NCBI RefSeq assembly: GCF_010671925.1
Contig: NZ_JAAHIH010000004.1
Span: forward strand, 248,001 to 312,000
Origin: Moorena sp. SIOASIH
GTDB lineage: Bacteria; Cyanobacteriota; Cyanobacteriia; Cyanobacteriales; Coleofasciculaceae
Length of the DNA: 64,000 bases
Direction: 5' to 3'
Positions 60,647 through 64,000 of this stretch are shown here, one piece after another; position 1 is the first letter of the stretch, and each line of letters begins with the position of its first letter. The notes beneath the pieces are model-generated. The model saw only the letters and a program-made list of their open reading frames with translations, did no database searches and was not told where the DNA came from. Made by a program: the position numbers and the translations under genes.

Positions 60647-61489
60647 TTACACCTCTCCTGGGTCAATCCCCAACTGTCGCAGACGTTCTGCTAATCTCGC
60701 TGCCTGCTGTTGAGCTAATTCCTTTTCCTGGCGTTCGAGTTGAGCTTGCTGCTCAGCCTGCTGCAACTGTTGCTGAGTCTGCTGCAACTGGTCTTGAGCC
60801 TGTTGAACCTGTTCAGAGCCTGTGGGAATCCAGTTCCCTAATTCATCATACCAGCGTAACCATCGCCCATTTACCTCTTGGTATGACCCAGACCATACTC
60901 CTAGGCCCAGCCCTAATTCTGGCAGCCAGAATTTTTCGGTGTCCAACCTTACCTGTTCATAGTTTAACCCTTTCAACTCAAAAATTCTTAACTCATTGGT
61001 GTATCGGCTAAACACCACATAATAAGGAATACGAAGGATACGTTCATAAACCTCCCACTTAGTCGGCGGTTGATCGATCGCGTAGCGTGGCCTACGGCCA
61101 ATCTCCCGTAGGGTTTGCCCTAAATCTTCTGATTCCGTCGTTGGAGAGAGCAACTCCACTACGATAAATGGACTCACCCCTTCCTGCCAGATCACATAAC
61201 TCAATCGTAAGTCTCGCTGTTCATAAAACCGAGACACCCCAACTACCCCAAACCAGTCCGGTCGTTTGTACCATTGAGGATGGCGCACATCATAGTACAG
61301 ATTCAAGTCAGTCCCCACAAAGATCTGATCCCTTGGGTAACTCGGTGGGCAGAAAGTCTCCCGTAACAGCTGAGGTTGAAAATCGTGAAACTCGTCTGGC
61401 AAACCTGGTTCCTCTGGATCTTCACTAGGGAGATCATACATCGTCGGCAGGGTTTCCTTCGCCGGACGAGGGGGGTCAGTTTGATACAT
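60647..61489 (-). CDS. Uma2-family (DUF820) putative endonuclease with Gln-rich tail
   Basis: A 280-residue protein, intact paralogue of the pseudogene at 12467-13434. Core: DLNLYYDVRHPQWYKRPDWF, LSYVIWQEGVSPFIVVELLS (acidic active-site region), PPTKWEVYERILRIPYYVVF and YTNELRIFELKG. From about 205 on it is a Gln-rich coiled coil (QVQQAQDQLQQTQQQLQQAE) ending RLAERLRQLGIDPGEV, the tail typical of a cyanobacterial Uma2 branch. Residues about 141-149 (GRRPRYAID) are missing in the other paralogue and match a CGATCGCGTAGCGTGGCC palindrome inserted in frame (about 61074-61102). ATG 61489 preferred over 61507. Confidence 0.9.
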   Translation of the reverse strand: MYQTDPPRPAKETLPTMYDLPSEDPEEPGLPDEFHDFQPQLLRETFCPPSYPRDQIFVGTDLNLYYDVRHPQWYKRPDWFGVVGVSRFYEQRDLRLSYVIWQEGVSPFIVVELLSPTTESEDLGQTLREIGRRPRYAIDQPPTKWEVYERILRIPYYVVFSRYTNELRIFELKGLNYEQVRLDTEKFWLPELGLGLGVWSGSYQEVNGRWLRWYDELGNWIPTGSEQVQQAQDQLQQTQQQLQQAEQQAQLERQEKELAQQQAARLAERLRQLGIDPGEV

Positions 61490-61714
61490 AACAGACAATC
61501 CGATCAACTAGCTTTAGGGTAGCAAGACCTTTCAAAGCGTGATTAACTTATTAAGATTGCCAGAGTTTGAGATACGTTGAGCAGTCAGTAATGGTGCTAC
61601 GCCCATGCTGTCCTTGTCATCAGCTATTAGTTGCAAGGCCAGCAAAACCTGACTGACCATAATAAGCTGACCGCTCAACGTATAACATGCTCCCACCTGC
61701 GTGCTACCTAATTT

Positions 61715-62962
61715 TTAACTGGCACCTACACCCACTGCTGTTTTGTCGGATGTGGTTTGAGCAGGACTTTCGTCAGCCATACTCACCCCATTTCCCTTCT
61801 GCCGCCACAGTGATGTACAGATAATCTTCGAGCGATCGCAACGATCGACATATTTAGCTGCAATCTCGATTACCTCTTGCATCAGACCCTTAACCAAGGT
61901 GGTTGGTTTCAGACCCATTTCTAAGAAACATTTATTCTCCACAGCCAGTTCATTTTCCGCTGATTCGTTTCTCGGGTTCTCTAGATAGGCAATTTCCGCC
62001 CCAGTGATATCAGACACAATCTGTGCCAAATCCCGCACCCGATGGGTTTCGGTCATCTGATTCAAGATTTTCACCCTGTCCCCAGAAGCCGGAGGATTTG
62101 CGATCGCTAACTCTATACACCGCACCGTATCTTGAATATGGATAAATGCCCTAGTTTGACCCCCTGTTCCATGTACCGTCAACGGATGACCAATCGCTGA
62201 CTGCATCAGGAACCGGTTTAGGACTGTACCATAGTCTCCATCGTAATCAAAGCGATTAATTAGCCGTTCATCCAGCTTTGTCTGCTTGGTCTGAGTTCCC
62301 CAAACAATCCCCTGATGCAGGTCAGTGATCCGCACCCCATCATTCTTGTTGTAGTAAGAGAAAAACAGCTGGTCCTGAGTTTTGGTCATGTGATAGATAC
62401 TGCCCGGATTGGCTGGGTACAAGATTTGCTGCTGTACCATTTTTCCCTCATCCGTAGTCACCTGGATATCTAAATACCCTTCCGGAATCTTCATCCCAGC
62501 AGTACCATAACCATAGACTCCCATGGTTCCTAAATGAACCACATGTATATCCAAACCCGACTCCACAATCGCAGCTAGCAGATTATTGGTCGCATTCAAG
62601 TTATTATCTACCGTGTAGCGCTTATGGCTAGATGACTTCATCGAATAAGGTGCAGCCCGCTGTTCGGCAAAATGAATCACCACATCCGGTTGATAGGTTA
62701 GGAATAGATTGAGTAAGCGATCATAGTCTTTCGCTACATTGAAGTTATAGAACTGGATTTGTTTGCCAGAAACCTCAAGCCATGTCTTGAGACGAGTGGA
62801 CATCGGCTGGTAAGGTGTTAAGGAACTCACTTCCAACTCATTATCAATGTTGCGTCGTGACAAGTTATCAACAATTACAATGTCATGACCACTATCAGAT
62901 AGATGGAGAGCTGTGGGCCAACCACAAAATCCGTCACCGCCTAAAACTACAACTTTTTTCAT
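61715..62962 (-). CDS. sqdB: UDP-sulfoquinovose synthase
   Basis: Makes UDP-sulfoquinovose from UDP-glucose and sulfite, first step of the sulfolipid SQDG of thylakoid membranes. Short-chain dehydrogenase/epimerase fold: VVVLGGDGFCGWPTALHLSD (NAD motif), DNLSRRNIDNELEVSSLTP, VVIHFAEQRAAPYSMKS, LGTMGVYGYG and the catalytic-type YHMTKTQDQ. RFLMQSAIGHPLTVHGTGGQ TRAFIH is the conserved sugar-binding part. A tail of about 30 residues (KGNGVSMADESPAQTTSDKT) is extra. ATG 62962 is preferred because AGGAG precedes it at the best distance; ATG 62965 and TTG 62968 are directly upstream. Upstream neighbours are a thioredoxin-like gene and cysH, same strand. Confidence 0.95.
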   Translation of the reverse strand: MKKVVVLGGDGFCGWPTALHLSDSGHDIVIVDNLSRRNIDNELEVSSLTPYQPMSTRLKTWLEVSGKQIQFYNFNVAKDYDRLLNLFLTYQPDVVIHFAEQRAAPYSMKSSSHKRYTVDNNLNATNNLLAAIVESGLDIHVVHLGTMGVYGYGTAGMKIPEGYLDIQVTTDEGKMVQQQILYPANPGSIYHMTKTQDQLFFSYYNKNDGVRITDLHQGIVWGTQTKQTKLDERLINRFDYDGDYGTVLNRFLMQSAIGHPLTVHGTGGQTRAFIHIQDTVRCIELAIANPPASGDRVKILNQMTETHRVRDLAQIVSDITGAEIAYLENPRNESAENELAVENKCFLEMGLKPTTLVKGLMQEVIEIAAKYVDRCDRSKIICTSLWRQKGNGVSMADESPAQTTSDKTAVGVGAS

Positions 62963-63152
62963 CATCAACTCCTAGTTGTTTGCTTAAATGGTCTTTGTTG
63001 GTTGAATTGTCAGCGAGCTGCGACTATAGCATCGGGCTTTGGGAATTAACCGAGAACCAATCGAGAACCGATATATTTCCATCACCGGACTTCGTCGAGC
63101 TAAGCTAACATCACCTGATCACCCCACTGTTACGATTACAGCAATCAGTTTT

Positions 63153-63488
63153 TTAGATGAAATCTAGTTCAGGGTATCGATCCATGATCTCCGATACCTC
63201 TTCCCTTTCAGAAGTCTTGTGATTCAAGATTTCCTTGAAGAAACGAACATAAGTGCTATAGACTTGGGTCGAACCGTCATCATGATCAACAATGAAGAAA
63301 GGGGCTGCTTCTACCCCGTGCTTTATAGCTAGATCTAGTCCCTCGCTAGATTGCTGACGCTCATCAGCCACCACAATCTGGTCTATTCGACCCATCAGTC
63401 CTTTTTTTTCAAGTTTTTCTACCACATTGACGCACTTGCGACAGAAATTGCCGTCCTTGTTGATTTTTTTTACTAAAGTGATTTTCAT
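63153..63488 (-). CDS. Thioredoxin/glutaredoxin-fold protein
   Basis: A 111-residue protein with the redox site CRKC (residues 16-20 in GNFCRKCVNVVEKLEKKGLM), a VVADERQQSSEGLDLAIKHG helix and the cis-Pro-like AAPFFIVDHDDGS block: the thioredoxin fold with a short N-terminus, as in glutaredoxin-like proteins. It lies between cysH and sqdB on the same strand, about 180 bases from each, so a role as electron donor to PAPS reductase is a fair guess but unproven. ATG 63488. Confidence 0.82.
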   Translation of the reverse strand: MKITLVKKINKDGNFCRKCVNVVEKLEKKGLMGRIDQIVVADERQQSSEGLDLAIKHGVEAAPFFIVDHDDGSTQVYSTYVRFFKEILNHKTSEREEVSEIMDRYPELDFI

Positions 63489-63666
63489 TCTGTACTATTC
63501 AATACTGAGTTGTTTTTCAAAAGCGTAATTAAGAAATTATCACAACCCACTCCCCACTCCTACCTAAAAATTAGGATTTCAACCGCAACAAGCTTGATTG
63601 TGCCGCAACGCTTAAGTATCTGAACTGAAATTCTTTACCTAGTCTGTTAATTTCCGTGAGGGTTGC

Positions 63667-64000
63667 TCAAACCCTTACTGTTTGATGTTCCCTGTTCGTC
63701 ATTCCCTGCTCTGTAGTGTTGTGTAAGCCACACTCTTTTTCGACCTGCCCTTCCCACCACCAGCGACCTTCCCGTTCATGCTGATTGGGGAGAATTGGGC
63801 GAGTACAGGGTTCGCAGCCAATGCTAACGAAACCTTTAGCGTGCAATTGATTGTAAGGCACATCATTAGTGCGGATGTATTTCCACACCTGTTCAGAACT
63901 CCAGTTAGCTAGGGGGTTAAATTTAATCAGGGTTCGTTCTTGGGTTGAGAACGCCTGGTCTACCTGGACAACAGGGATATTAGCGCGAGTACTAGGACTC
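63667..64000 (-). CDS. cysH: Phosphoadenylyl-sulfate (PAPS/APS) reductase, 3' part
   Basis: Partial: the reading frame continues past the window edge at 64000, so only the last about 110 codons are seen. Reading in frame from the edge: SPSTRANIPVVQVDQAF, TLIKFNPLANWSSEQVWKYI and then GFVSIGCEPCTRPILPNQHE, RWWWEG, KECGLH. The CEPC and ECGLH cysteines are the Fe-S/catalytic motifs; the CC...C pattern with the ECGLH active-site Cys is the APS/PAPS reductase mark. It reduces activated sulfate to sulfite with thioredoxin, the step before sir. The last residues (NTTEQGMTNREHQTVRV) are an extra tail. Confidence 0.93.
   Translation of the reverse strand, partial: SPSTRANIPVVQVDQAFSTQERTLIKFNPLANWSSEQVWKYIRTNDVPYNQLHAKGFVSIGCEPCTRPILPNQHEREGRWWWEGQVEKECGLHNTTEQGMTNREHQTVRV

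Noticed and set aside
62180..62240. Copy of the FLMQSLMG palindrome inside sqdB
   Set aside because: SqdB reads RFLMQSAIGHPLTVHG here, which is the normal conserved sequence of the enzyme; the DNA lacks the palindrome.
1..64000. tRNA or rRNA genes
   Set aside because: No cloverleaf with a GGTTCRA-type T-arm and no rRNA landmarks were noticed by eye; a covariance scan would be needed to exclude tRNAs fully.

Overview
The window is chromosomal DNA from a filamentous, non-marine-picoplankton type cyanobacterium. The evidence is many HIP1 octamers (GCGATCGC), a sulfolipid synthase (SqdB), a ferredoxin-type sulfite reductase, a group 2 sigma factor, the Asr1405/Asl0597 small-protein family and several Uma2 and DUF29 genes. 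The very high load of heptanucleotide tandem arrays and short inverted repeats is reminiscent of Moorena/Lyngbya-like genomes, but that genus guess is inference. No rRNA, tRNA or CRISPR was recognised.

Layout. 1-8 kb: sugar-type ABC ATPase, EamA permease, cobalamin adenosyltransferase (cobO), a ferredoxin, a sigma factor, a secreted protein and an acyltransferase. 8-17 kb: accessory region with orphan IS200/IS605-like ends, an HTH protein divergent from a tiny ribbon-helix-helix protein, a Uma2 gene, a Uma2 pseudogene hit three times by a 51-bp-type palindrome, DUF29, a small paralogous protein and a nuclease-like protein. 17-25 kb: recJ carrying an in-frame repeat block, an outer-membrane-type protein, sulfite reductase with a C-terminal RHH-like tail, coaE. 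25-32 kb: DM13 protein, M48 protease, NAD kinase, a SLATT/DUF4231 membrane protein, an ABC ATPase. 32.8-37.2 kb: a large NACHT-HEAT-metallophosphoesterase reading frame, cut by one in-frame stop. 37-43 kb: CAT-like protein, small proteins, a 610-bp heptamer array, a His-rich CobW GTPase, cysS. 43-48 kb: O-methyltransferase, FAD oxidoreductase and sulfotransferase, possibly a small specialised-metabolism group. 48-57 kb: DHFR-like protein, pentapeptide protein, DUF4212/SSS symporter pair, AI-2E permease, MscS channel. 57-64 kb: IS630 fragment, FeoB-like transporter overlapping an FAD oxidoreductase, an intact Uma2 paralogue, sqdB, a thioredoxin-fold protein and the 3' part of cysH.

How it fits together. 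Housekeeping genes sit among many repeats. Three things stand out: (1) the NACHT-HEAT-phosphoesterase protein, an NLR-like candidate immune protein whose 18 near-identical 31-residue HEAT units contain the disrupting stop; (2) short palindromes that have entered reading frames, best shown by comparing the two Uma2 paralogues in the window; (3) several families of small inverted-repeat elements with variable interiors. A sulfur theme recurs (sir, cysH, sqdB, sulfotransferase), but the genes are not one operon.
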